Below are positions 42,277 through 50,601 of a stretch of DNA of 64,000 nucleotides, in pieces. A program made the position numbers and the translations under genes. The stretch's first letter is position 1. Each line of letters begins with the position of its first letter. Where the stretch lies: the NCBI GenBank assembly GCA_964434535.1, contig CAYSWA010000002.1, positions 1 to 64,000 on the forward strand. Reading direction: 5' to 3'. Below the pieces are notes generated by a model. The model worked only from the letters and a program-made list of their open reading frames with translations, was not told the origin of the DNA and searched no databases. Origin of the DNA: SM23-32 sp964434535 (GTDB lineage Bacteria > Planctomycetota > Brocadiia > SM23-32).

Positions 42277-43533
42277 ATGCGCGTTCTCCACATCACCACC
42301 CGCCTCCGTGACGGCGCCGGCCGCGTCTGCCGCCTCCTGCACGAGGGGCTTCAGGCGGAGGGGCACGAATCGCGCGTGCTCGCCTTCGAGGGACTGGACA
42401 CGTCCGAGGAGACCTACCCCTGGGACAGCGACACGCGGGCGGGCCGGTTCCTGCGGAAGTCCAGGTGGTACCTGGAGGCCAGGACCGGCCTGCACGGGCT
42501 GCTGGGCCCTGGGCCGGGACCGTCCAACGAAGGGCATCTGCGCTGGGCCGACGTGATCCACCTGCACAACCTGCACGGCTACTCCCTGTTCCTGCTGGGG
42601 CGCCTGGAACGGGCGGCGCCCTGGGTCTGGACCTTCCACGACCCCTGGCCCGTCACGGGACGCTGCACCTATCCCGAAGGCTGCGACGGCTGGACAGGGG
42701 GGTGCCGACGCTGCGGGCGGCCCAGGCCGCCGCTCGGGCTCGGGCTGGAGCCGGCTTCGCTGCTCTTCCGCATCAAGCGACGCATCTACCGGGGCATCCA
42801 CCCGACGGTCGTCTCTCCCTCCCGGTGGCTCCTGCGCATCGCCAGGCAGAGCGAGCTGACGCGCCGGTACCGTTCCCTATGCATCCCCAACGGCGTGGAC
42901 ACGGCCGTGTTCAGCCCCCGGGCCCCGGCCGCCTGTCGGCGTGAACTGGGCCTGCCGCCGCGCGCGCGGGTGCTGCTCTTCGCAGCCAGTCACGTGACCG
43001 AACCGCGCAAGGGCGCCGACCTGTTGCTGGAGTCCCTCCGCCGGCTGCGGGCCGGGGGATTGCGCGGGGTGCGGCTGCTGATCGTCGGCGGCCGGGCAGA
43101 CGCGCTCGCAACCGCCTCGCCCTATCCCGCGCTCAGCCTGGGGCAGGTGACCGAGGACGCGAGGATGGCCCTTGCCTACTCGGCGGCCGACCTGCTGGTG
43201 AGCCCCACACGGGGGGAATCGTTCGGCCTGACCCTTGCCGAGAGCATGGCCTGTGGCACGCCCTGCGTGGCCTTCGGCGTCGGCGGCGTGCCGGAGATCG
43301 TCCGGCCCGGCCAGACCGGCTGGCTGGCCCGGCCGGAGGATCCCGACGACCTGGCCCGGTGCATTCGGCAGGCCCTCGATGAGGCGCCACCGGCTCGGAT
43401 GGCGGCCGCCTGCCGCGCCGTGGCCGAAGGGGAATACGACGCGCGCCTGATGACCCGACGGTACATGGACGTCTACGAGGAGCTCCGCGCCGGACGCCGC
43501 GCAAATCCCCCCGTTGAGACAGCAGGAGGTTAG
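42277..43533 (+). CDS. Family 4 glycosyltransferase (WcaC/WcaL-like)
   Basis: GT-B transferase of 418 residues: start MRVLHITTRLRDGAGRVCRL; DVIHLHNLHGYSLFLLGRLE (about 90-110), TFHDPWPVTGRCTYP, and the retaining-GT4 signature SPTRGESFGLTLAESMACG (about 308-326) with Glu-x7-Glu. The HDxWPxTGxCxY block is seen in colanic-acid-type transferases. Donor unknown. Confidence 0.88.
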   Translation: MRVLHITTRLRDGAGRVCRLLHEGLQAEGHESRVLAFEGLDTSEETYPWDSDTRAGRFLRKSRWYLEARTGLHGLLGPGPGPSNEGHLRWADVIHLHNLHGYSLFLLGRLERAAPWVWTFHDPWPVTGRCTYPEGCDGWTGGCRRCGRPRPPLGLGLEPASLLFRIKRRIYRGIHPTVVSPSRWLLRIARQSELTRRYRSLCIPNGVDTAVFSPRAPAACRRELGLPPRARVLLFAASHVTEPRKGADLLLESLRRLRAGGLRGVRLLIVGGRADALATASPYPALSLGQVTEDARMALAYSAADLLVSPTRGESFGLTLAESMACGTPCVAFGVGGVPEIVRPGQTGWLARPEDPDDLARCIRQALDEAPPARMAAACRAVAEGEYDARLMTRRYMDVYEELRAGRRANPPVETAGG

Positions 43534-43540
43534 CCGCCCC

Positions 43541-44761
43541 GTGGATCCCCCCCGCCTGCTCATGGTCAGCCACTACTTCGCCCCGTCGTCGGCCACGGGG
43601 GCGCTGCGCAGCACGCGGCTGGCGCGGTTCCTCTCCGAGCGGAACGGCGCGCCCGTCGTCCTCACCGTGCCGGCCTCCTTCTACGGCGATCGCGTGGTGG
43701 AGGGGCCGGCCGAGCGGGAGGAGTTCGACGTGCGCGAGGTCGCCGTGGCGCGGCGCCGGGCGCGCGCCGCCCGCGCCGGGGGCCTGCGGCGATGGGTGGC
43801 GAACCTCACGCTCGCGCGGGCCTACGGGCGGGCGCTGGGGGAGCTGCTCGACGGCGGCGAACGGTTCGACTTCCTCTACGTGCACGGGCACCCGTTCTGG
43901 TACTTCCCCGTGGCGGCGGAGTCGGCCGCGCGATACGGGCTGCCCTGCGTGCTCGACTTCGAGGACGTCTGGCACATGGGCGGCCTCAGCTACCGCATGG
44001 GGCAGCGCGCCGGGCCGCGCGCCCTCATCGACCGCTGGGGCGAGGCGCGCGCGGTGCGCGGAGCGGCCGTCGTGGTCCACACCACCGAGGCCCAGACGCG
44101 CCTCTATCGCGAGCGCTACCCCGAGAAGCCGCCCTCCGAGTTCCTCACCGTGCGCTGGGGCTACGACGAGGATCGGATGGCCGAGGCCAGAGCAAACGCC
44201 CCACCGCCCGAACCGGGCGGACCCGTGCGGCTCGCCATCTTCGGCAAGTTCGCCGCCTACGACCCCGCAGATGCCCGGGCGCTGGCCGCCGGCATCGCCG
44301 CCGCCGACGTGGAGCGGGGGGTCGAGGCGCTCCACCTGGGCGAGCCCGAGCCGGCGCTGCGCGCCGCCTTCGAAGAGGTCGGCCTCGGCGGGGCCCTCCG
44401 CTCGCTCGGCATGAGGCCCTACGACGAGGGGCTGCGCATGCTCGCCGGGGCGGACATGCTGGTGCTGAACGCCATTTCCGACCTTTCGCTGCCGGTGAAG
44501 CTGTATGATTACGTCGGGCTGAACCGGCCGGTGCTCGCCTTCGTGCGGCCCGACTCGGAGGCCGGCCGGCTGCTGGAGCCGCTGCCCGGCGCGTTCGTCG
44601 TGCGGACCGCCGGCCAGGCGGCCCACGCCATCCGGGCCGCGGCGGCGGGCGGGGTGGCCCGGCTCGCCGACGGGCTCGACACGGCCGAGTTCAGCCAGCA
44701 GCACCAGTTCAAGCGCCTGATGGGCAGGCTGGCCAGGCTGATGGAGGCGCGGGAGCCCTGA
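43541..44761 (+). CDS. GT-B glycosyltransferase, family 4-like
   Basis: A 406-residue protein: PPRLLMVSHYFAPSSATGAL, FLYVHGHPFWYFPVAAES, LDFEDVWHMG, AIFGKFAAYDPADARAL and ADMLVLNAISDLSLPVKLYD (about 300-320) for the nucleotide-sugar end. The GTG at 43541 is preferred because AGGAGGT lies 10 bases upstream; the longer TTG reading (43514) overlaps the previous gene. Next gene begins one base after the stop. Confidence 0.8.
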   Translation: MDPPRLLMVSHYFAPSSATGALRSTRLARFLSERNGAPVVLTVPASFYGDRVVEGPAEREEFDVREVAVARRRARAARAGGLRRWVANLTLARAYGRALGELLDGGERFDFLYVHGHPFWYFPVAAESAARYGLPCVLDFEDVWHMGGLSYRMGQRAGPRALIDRWGEARAVRGAAVVVHTTEAQTRLYRERYPEKPPSEFLTVRWGYDEDRMAEARANAPPPEPGGPVRLAIFGKFAAYDPADARALAAGIAAADVERGVEALHLGEPEPALRAAFEEVGLGGALRSLGMRPYDEGLRMLAGADMLVLNAISDLSLPVKLYDYVGLNRPVLAFVRPDSEAGRLLEPLPGAFVVRTAGQAAHAIRAAAAGGVARLADGLDTAEFSQQHQFKRLMGRLARLMEAREP

Positions 44762-44762
44762 G

Positions 44763-45830
44763 ATGCGTGTGCTCGAGCTGACAACGGACCTGCGGTTCGG
44801 CGGCGCCGAGCGCGTGGTGCTGAACCTGGCGCGCGGGCTGCGCCGGCAGGGCGTCGAGTGCGCCGTGGCCGGCCTCTTCGCCGGGGGCGAGGCCCGGGGC
44901 GAGCTGAGGGAGCGGCTCGAAGTGGAGGGCTTCCCCGTCTACTCGGCCGGGCTCAGGCGGCGCTGGCGCCTCTGGCGGCTGGCCGGGCTGCGGCGCTTCG
45001 CCCGGGACTGGCGGGCGGACCTGCTGCACTGCCACCTGTTCCACGGGCACGCGGCGGGGATGCTCCTGCGGCGGCTCGGCCTGCGCTGGCCGATGGTCTG
45101 GACGCACCACTCGGTTGATCGGCGGCCGCTGCGCGCAAGGCGGCTCTTCTACTGGCGTTACTCGGGCCTGCCGGCGTGCCACGTCTACGCCTCAAAGGCC
45201 GTGCGCGACTTCCAGAGGGCCCGCACCGCCCCGGCCGCGCCCGAGCGCGTCATCCCCAACGGGGTGGAGCTCGGCCCCTACCTGTCGGTGGAGCCTGGGC
45301 CGGGGCGGACTTTCGGGGCGCTCGGTCGGCTGGTTGAGGAGAAGGGCTTCGACGTGCTGCTGGCCGCCCTGGCGCGGCTCGCCGCCGAGGAGCCCGAGGC
45401 CCGGCTGCGGGTCGCGGGCGAGGGGCCCGAGCGGGCGGCGCTGGCCCGCCAGATCGGCGCGGAGGGGCTCGAAGGGCGGGCCGAGCTGGTGGGTTTCGTG
45501 CGCGACGTCCCCGAGTTCCTGGCCGGTGTCAACGCGCTGGTCGTGCCCTCGCGCTGGGAGTCGTTCGGGCTCGCGCTGGCCGAGGGGCTCGCGGCGGGGC
45601 TGCCGTGCGTCGCCTCGCGCGTGGGCGGGCTGGTCGAGGTCGGCGGCGACCTGGTGCGCTGGGTCGAGCCGGAGGACGCCGACGGCCTCTGCGCAGCGAT
45701 GCAGCAGGTCGGCCCCGAGGCATGGGCGCCCGAGGCCGTCGCCCGCCGGCGCGAGCGGGCGGGGCGGTTCTCCGCCGAGGCGATGACCGATGCCTACCTG
45801 GCGCTGTTCCGGCAGGTGCTGGGACGGTGA
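44763..45830 (+). CDS. Family 4 glycosyltransferase
   Basis: A 355-residue GT-B enzyme: MRVLELTTDLRFGGAERVVL (GGAERV acceptor loop), DLLHCHLFHGHAAGMLLRRL, WTHHSVDRR, GRLVEEKGFDVLLAALARL, and VVPSRWESFGLALAEGLAAG (Glu-x7-Glu, about 262-281). All features of retaining GT4 transferases. ATG at 44763. Confidence 0.9.
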   Translation: MRVLELTTDLRFGGAERVVLNLARGLRRQGVECAVAGLFAGGEARGELRERLEVEGFPVYSAGLRRRWRLWRLAGLRRFARDWRADLLHCHLFHGHAAGMLLRRLGLRWPMVWTHHSVDRRPLRARRLFYWRYSGLPACHVYASKAVRDFQRARTAPAAPERVIPNGVELGPYLSVEPGPGRTFGALGRLVEEKGFDVLLAALARLAAEEPEARLRVAGEGPERAALARQIGAEGLEGRAELVGFVRDVPEFLAGVNALVVPSRWESFGLALAEGLAAGLPCVASRVGGLVEVGGDLVRWVEPEDADGLCAAMQQVGPEAWAPEAVARRRERAGRFSAEAMTDAYLALFRQVLGR

Positions 45831-45861
45831 GAGCAAGAGCGAGAGAACGGAGGAGGCGAGC

Positions 45862-46845
45862 ATGAGGGTGCTGGTGACCGGCGGTGCCGGATACGTGGGC
45901 AGCCACGCCGTGATGGCGCTGCGCGAGAGCGGCCATGAGCCGACCGTGCTGGACAACCTGTCGGAGGGACACCGCGAGGCCGTCGGCGGGGCGCCGCTCG
46001 TCGTGGCCGACCTCGCCGACGAAGAGGCGGTCGCGGCCGCGCTGCGCCGGAGCGGGGCCGAGGGGGTTATGCACTTCGCCGCCAGCGCCTACGTCGGCGA
46101 GTCCGTCGAGCAGCCCGAGAAGTACTACTTCAACAACGTGGTCAACACCTTGAGGCTCCTGCGCGCCATGCGCCGCGAGGGGGTCGAGCGGTTCGTCTTC
46201 TCCAGCTCCTGCACCGTCTACGAGCCGCCCGAGGAGGGCCTGATCACCGAGGACTGCCCGCTCAGCGCGATCAGCCCCTACGGGCGAACGAAGCTGACCG
46301 TGGAGCGGATCCTGGCCGACTACGCCGCCGCCTACGGGCTGAAGTACGCCTCGCTGCGCTATTTCAACGCGAGCGGCGCCGCGCCCGACGGCAGCATCGG
46401 CGAGGACCACGATCCCGAGACGCACCTGATCCCGCTGGTCATCTTCGCCGCCATGGGCCGGCGCGACCGCATCGCCGTCTTCGGCTCCGACTACCCCACG
46501 CCGGACGGCACTTGCATCCGCGATTACGTGCACGTGCTCGACCTCGCCTCGGCGCACATCCTGGCCATGGAGGCGCTGGATGAGCGGGGGACGATGCTCT
46601 ACAACCTGAGCACGGGCGAGGGGCACTCGGTGCGCGAGGTCATCGAGGTGGTGCGGCGGGTGACGGGGCGGGACTTCGAGGTGGTCGAGGCCGAGCGCCG
46701 CCCGGGCGACCGGCCGATGCTGGTCGGCTCGCCGGCGAAGGTGCAGCGGGAGCTCGGCTGGGAGCCCCGCCGGCCGGGGCTGGAGGAGATCGTCCGCACC
46801 GCCTGGGCCTGGCACCGCAGCCACCCGGACGGCTACGGCTCGTGA
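45862..46845 (+). CDS. galE: UDP-glucose 4-epimerase GalE
   Basis: SDR-family epimerase giving UDP-galactose (or GalNAc) for the glycan. 327 residues: VTGGAGYVGSHA NAD loop, HFAASAYVGESVEQP, catalytic Ser in FSSSCTVYEP and YxxxK in SPYGRTK (about 140), LRYFNASGAAPDGSIGEDH and RDYVHVLDLA. GGAGGAGG precedes the ATG. Last gene of the polysaccharide locus. Confidence 0.94.
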   Translation: MRVLVTGGAGYVGSHAVMALRESGHEPTVLDNLSEGHREAVGGAPLVVADLADEEAVAAALRRSGAEGVMHFAASAYVGESVEQPEKYYFNNVVNTLRLLRAMRREGVERFVFSSSCTVYEPPEEGLITEDCPLSAISPYGRTKLTVERILADYAAAYGLKYASLRYFNASGAAPDGSIGEDHDPETHLIPLVIFAAMGRRDRIAVFGSDYPTPDGTCIRDYVHVLDLASAHILAMEALDERGTMLYNLSTGEGHSVREVIEVVRRVTGRDFEVVEAERRPGDRPMLVGSPAKVQRELGWEPRRPGLEEIVRTAWAWHRSHPDGYGS

Positions 46846-46966
46846 CGGACCGATCCGTGGCGGGCCCGGGGACTTGCCGGCGCCCCAACAATCGAGCCCC
46901 TGAAAGGGGCGGCATAACGCAACGTTGCCCACGGCGCTTTCCGAGATGCCCGTGGCCGCCGAAAGT

Positions 46967-46981
46967 CGGGGACAGTCCCCG
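46967..46981. repeat. REP-like GGGGACAGTCCCC palindrome / hairpin
   Basis: CGGGG-ACAGT-CCCCG in the 165 bases between converging galE and ktrA. It may end both transcripts, and this motif type often accompanies REP-associated transposases in other genomes. A related but imperfect copy is visible at about 57462. No T-tract. Confidence 0.45.
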
Positions 46982-47010
46982 GTTTCGGCTCCGCCCGCGG
47001 GCGCTGCGGC

Positions 47011-47730
47011 TCAGTAGTCGGCCTGGAGCTCGGCTATCTTCTCGTCGGCGCCGATGACCACCAGCACGTCGCCTTCCTTGATGACGTCGTCGGCGTGAGG
47101 CAGGTCGTTGACGTGGACCTGGACCTTCTCGGGGCCGCCTTCGGGGTGGGTGGCGACCTCGCGGGACTTGATGGCGACGATGTTGATGCCGTAGCGGTTG
47201 CGGAAGTCGAGCTCCAGCAGCGTCTTGCCGATGAACTCCGGCTTGGCCTTCACCTCGGCCAGGGAGTGGTCGGTGGTGATGGGGGCGACGACCTGGGTGC
47301 CGGGCATGGCGATCTGCTGGGCGACCTGGCGGGCCATCTCCTTCTCCAGGCTCACGATGCGGGTCACCCCCATCGCCTCCAGGATCTGCGCCTGGTTCTG
47401 GTCGATGGCGCGGACCCAGATCTGGCGCACGCCGAGGCGCTGAAGCACGGCGGTGACGAGCAGGCCGGCCTCGATGTTGCGCCCGATGCAGACCACGGCG
47501 AGGTCGACCGACTTCAGGTCGAGCTTGGCCATGGCGAACTCGTTGGTGGCGTCCAGGCAGACGGCCCGGCTCACGCGCTGGTCGGCCTCCTCGACCAGCT
47601 CGGTCTCGGAGTCGACGGCGAGCACGTCGGCCCCGAGCTCGCAGAGGCGCACGGCGAGGCCGAACCCGAACCGGCCGAGCCCGAAGATGGCGATCCGCTG
47701 CGGCCCTCTCTTGTGATCTTGCGCGCTCAT
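47011..47730 (-). CDS. ktrA: Potassium-uptake regulatory subunit KtrA/TrkA-like
   Basis: Cytoplasmic RCK protein that gates a Ktr/Trk potassium channel by nucleotide binding. 239 residues: RCK_N at about 11-140 with the NAD(H)/ATP loop IAIFGLGRFGFGLA and AVDSETELVE, and RCK_C at about 150-239. One RCK unit, so KtrA-like rather than the doubled TrkA. The membrane subunit is not here. It follows lpxA by 30 bases and may be the tail of the envelope operon. Confidence 0.88.
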   Translation of the reverse strand: MSAQDHKRGPQRIAIFGLGRFGFGLAVRLCELGADVLAVDSETELVEEADQRVSRAVCLDATNEFAMAKLDLKSVDLAVVCIGRNIEAGLLVTAVLQRLGVRQIWVRAIDQNQAQILEAMGVTRIVSLEKEMARQVAQQIAMPGTQVVAPITTDHSLAEVKAKPEFIGKTLLELDFRNRYGINIVAIKSREVATHPEGGPEKVQVHVNDLPHADDVIKEGDVLVVIGADEKIAELQADY

Positions 47731-47760
47731 GGTCCCCTCTGTTGATGGGGTGATCCCGCC

Positions 47761-48561
47761 CTACCTCAGGCTCTCCAGGTAGCGGCCGTGCGAGCCCCTC
47801 TGCGAGCGGCGCAGGAACTGCACCAGCCGCACCGCCTCGGCGCTGGCGTCGGCCTTCGCCTCGATCATGTCGTAGATCGGCGCGCGGTTCAGCTCGCGCG
47901 TGCGGTAGATCGCCTTGTAGGCGTCCCAGAGCTCCTCGATGACGGCCTGCTCGAAGCCGGCGCGCTGCAGGCCGATCTCGTTGACGCCCCGCACGCGCGC
48001 CGGGTTGCCCTCGACGATCATGAAGGGGGGCACGTCGTGCACGATCCGCGTCAGCCCGCCCACGTAGGCCTGCGTGCCGACGGTGACGAACGGGTTCAGC
48101 GCGGCCCCGCCCATCAGCTTGGCGCCGGACTCGATGTGGCAGTGCCCGCCGAGCAGGACGGTGTTGACCAGGATCACGTCGTCCTCCAGGCGGCAGTCGT
48201 GCCCCACGTGGCTGCATATCATCAGGTAGTTGCGGCTGCCGATGCGGGTGACGCCGTTGCCGGTGGCGGTGCCGATGTTGACGGTGACGAACTCGCGGAA
48301 CACGTTGTCGTCGCCGACGATCAGCTCGGTCTGCTGGCCGTGGTATTTCAGGTCCTGGGGCGGGGTGCCGAGCACGGCGTAGGGGGCGAGCATGTTGTTG
48401 CGGCCGAGCGTGGCATGCCCCTCCAGGTGGCAGCCGTGGGCGATGGTGGACTCGTCGCCGATCTTCACGTGGGGGCCGACGTAGACGTTGGGCCCGATCT
48501 GGACGTCGCGGCCGATCTCGGCGCCGCTCTCGACGTGGGCCGTGGGGTGGATGTCGGTCAT
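47761..48561 (-). CDS. lpxA: UDP-N-acetylglucosamine acyltransferase LpxA
   Basis: First enzyme of lipid A synthesis, moving a hydroxyacyl chain from ACP to UDP-GlcNAc. 266 residues of left-handed beta-helix hexapeptides (residues about 1-185: HPTAHVESGAEIGRDVQIGP), catalytic His in CSHVGHDCRLEDDVI (about 124), GGLTRIVHDVPPF, and a helical C-terminus. The acceptor loop GTPPQDLKYHGQ is typical. It follows lpxC/fabZ as in many genomes. Confidence 0.95.
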   Translation of the reverse strand: MTDIHPTAHVESGAEIGRDVQIGPNVYVGPHVKIGDESTIAHGCHLEGHATLGRNNMLAPYAVLGTPPQDLKYHGQQTELIVGDDNVFREFVTVNIGTATGNGVTRIGSRNYLMICSHVGHDCRLEDDVILVNTVLLGGHCHIESGAKLMGGAALNPFVTVGTQAYVGGLTRIVHDVPPFMIVEGNPARVRGVNEIGLQRAGFEQAVIEELWDAYKAIYRTRELNRAPIYDMIEAKADASAEAVRLVQFLRRSQRGSHGRYLESLR

Positions 48562-48591
48562 GCGCCGTCGGTCCCTCCCGGATCTGGCGGC

Positions 48592-49905
48592 TCAGATGGC
48601 GTCGGCGTCGGCCATCATGAAGGTCATCTCCGCCTCGCAGGTCACCTCGCCGTCGACCGTCGCCCGCGCTCTGACCACCACCATACGGGTGCGCACGCGC
48701 GACGCCTCGGCCTCCAGCAGGAGCTGGTCGCCCGGCACGACGGGGCGGCGCAGCTTCACCGAGTCCATGCCGACCAGCAGGGGCACCTTGCCGGTGTGCT
48801 CCAGCCGGCGCAGGAAGAGCAGCCCCGCCGTCTGGGCGAGCGCCTCGATCTGGAGCACGCCGGGCATGATCGGCGTCTCGGGGTAGTGGCCCTGGAAGAA
48901 CGGCTCGTTGACGCTGACGTTCTTGATGCCGACGATCTTGTCCTCGCCTTCCACGCGCACCACGCGGTCGACCATGAGGAAGGGGTAGCGGTGGGGCAGC
49001 ACGCGGCGTATCTCGCGCACGTCCAGGTATTGCTGCGGCCGGGTCTCGCCCTCCAGCAGGCGGCGCAGGCGCACGGCGAAGGTCGCGTTGAGCCGGTGGC
49101 CGCTGCGCACGGCGATGATCTTGCCGTGCAGGTCCGTGTTGGCCAGGGCGAAGTCGCCCAGCAGGTCCACCACCTTATGGCGGGCCGGCTCGTCGGGGAA
49201 GCGCAACTCGGCCGGCCGGCGGCTGCGGGGCGTCCTGGCGGTGCCGTCGCGGCAGAGCACGAGGGCGTTCTCGTCGGTGACGCCCCCGCCCAGGTCCTGG
49301 CGCGCGAACTCCGCGTAGTCGTCCTCGAAGCCGAAGGTGCGCGCCGGCGCCAGCTCGCGCATGAAGCTCTCGGGGTTGACGCCGAGGGTGAAGGCGCTGG
49401 TGGGGCCGTAGCCCTCCTCGAGGTCGAGCACGTAGCTGACCGTCAGCCGGTCCCCGTTGGGCATGGCGACGATGGTGGCCATGTCCTGCGAGACGGTGAT
49501 CGTCTCCTCCAGCTTCAGCAGGGGGCGCTCGGCGTTCTGCTCGAGGATGCCGGCCCCTTGCATGGCGCGGGCGTAGGGCAGGGCGCTGCCGTCGAGGGCG
49601 GGCATCTCGTCGCCGTCGACCTCGACCATCAGGTTGTCGACCTGGAGGCCGACACAGGCGCTCAGCACGTGCTCGACGGCGCGCACGTCGAGCTCGTTCC
49701 ACGTCAGCGTGGTGCAGCGGTAGCCGTCGCCGAGGGCCTCCGTGCTGGCCGGCACGACGGGGTTGTCGGGCAGGTCGGTGCGCACGAACAGGTAGCCGGT
49801 CGAGGTCTCGGCGGGCAGCAGGCGCACGCTGACCGGCCGGCCCGAGAACAGGGCCGTCCCCTCCAGCGTCACGGCTTCGGCGATGGTCCTCTGCGCCCTG
49901 GCCAC
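48592..49905 (-). CDS. lpxC/fabZ: Bifunctional LpxC-FabZ
   Basis: Residues about 1-285 are LpxC, the zinc deacetylase committing UDP-acyl-GlcNAc to lipid A (VEHVLSACVGLQVDN with a zinc His, PALDGSALPY, FPDEPARHKVVDLLGD with zinc His and Asp). Residues about 290-437 are FabZ, the hydroxyacyl-ACP dehydratase (VLPHRYPFLMVDRV, FFQGHYPETPIMPGVLQIEA with catalytic His and Glu). The natural fusion is known from Bacteroidota and some PVC bacteria. GTG start at 49905, one base after ompH. Confidence 0.96.
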   Translation of the reverse strand: MARAQRTIAEAVTLEGTALFSGRPVSVRLLPAETSTGYLFVRTDLPDNPVVPASTEALGDGYRCTTLTWNELDVRAVEHVLSACVGLQVDNLMVEVDGDEMPALDGSALPYARAMQGAGILEQNAERPLLKLEETITVSQDMATIVAMPNGDRLTVSYVLDLEEGYGPTSAFTLGVNPESFMRELAPARTFGFEDDYAEFARQDLGGGVTDENALVLCRDGTARTPRSRRPAELRFPDEPARHKVVDLLGDFALANTDLHGKIIAVRSGHRLNATFAVRLRRLLEGETRPQQYLDVREIRRVLPHRYPFLMVDRVVRVEGEDKIVGIKNVSVNEPFFQGHYPETPIMPGVLQIEALAQTAGLLFLRRLEHTGKVPLLVGMDSVKLRRPVVPGDQLLLEAEASRVRTRMVVVRARATVDGEVTCEAEMTFMMADADAI

Positions 49906-49906
49906 G

Positions 49907-50533
49907 CTACCTGACCTCGATCGGGCCTTCGTGCTCTGCGTTGAGCCTGGCGACGACGGCGTCGGTCACGTCGAGCCGCTCGGCGGCGTAGAGCACGTCG
50001 GCCGTCGCCATCTCCAGGCCCTGCTGCGGCGAGGCGGCGTCGGGCTCCATGCCCTGCCTTTTGAGCACCAGGTCGATTCCGTTCTCTCGCGCGTGCTCCT
50101 GGGCGGCCCGGGCGAGCCGGCCCAGCAGGTCGCGCACGGCCGCGTTGTGATGCTCGGCGATGCCCGCCTCGAACTCCATCTGCTCCTGCTGGAGCTGCAC
50201 GAGGGCGCGCTGGAGCTCCAGGGCCTTGGCCTGTCGCTGGTCGGTGCCGGGCGGCAGGTTCTCCAGCTCGTTGCGCAGCACCTGGGCCTCGCGCCGTCGC
50301 TGGCCGAGCGTGCGCTGCATCCGCTCGATCATGCGGCTGCGCTCTTCGGCGGCGTCGCGCCAGGCCGCCGCCTCCTTCAGCACGCGGGACATGTCGACCA
50401 CGGCCACGCGCAGCGGGCTGTCGGGCTCGGGAGCGCCGGCGGCGCTCCGGCCGGCCAGGGCGGCCACCAGCGCGAGGGCGGTCAGCGCGCAGAGGCACGC
50501 GGCGGGCCGGCGGTTGCGGATGAACTCCGTCAT
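49907..50533 (-). CDS. skp: Periplasmic OmpH/Skp-family chaperone
   Basis: Holds outer-membrane proteins on the way to BamA. 208 residues: basic start and signal peptide (residues 1-38, ALTALALVAALAGRSAAGAP), VAVVDMSRVLKEAAAWRDAA, then a long Gln/Glu/Arg coiled coil (about 75-160) forming the tentacles, and ARENGIDLVLKRQG. The ATG at 50533 has AGGAGG 7 bases upstream. Located directly after bamA, the usual order. Confidence 0.88.
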   Translation of the reverse strand: MTEFIRNRRPAACLCALTALALVAALAGRSAAGAPEPDSPLRVAVVDMSRVLKEAAAWRDAAEERSRMIERMQRTLGQRRREAQVLRNELENLPPGTDQRQAKALELQRALVQLQQEQMEFEAGIAEHHNAAVRDLLGRLARAAQEHARENGIDLVLKRQGMEPDAASPQQGLEMATADVLYAAERLDVTDAVVARLNAEHEGPIEVR

Positions 50534-50601
50534 TGTCGGGCCTCCTGCGGGGCGTTCGGCGGCGGGGTCACTGTATACCAACGGTGGCGGCGGGGCAACG
50601 G

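Noticed and set aside
48592..49905. LpxC-FabZ as an assembly fusion
   Set aside because: Both domains are complete, in one frame with a normal linker, and the fusion is known in other phyla.
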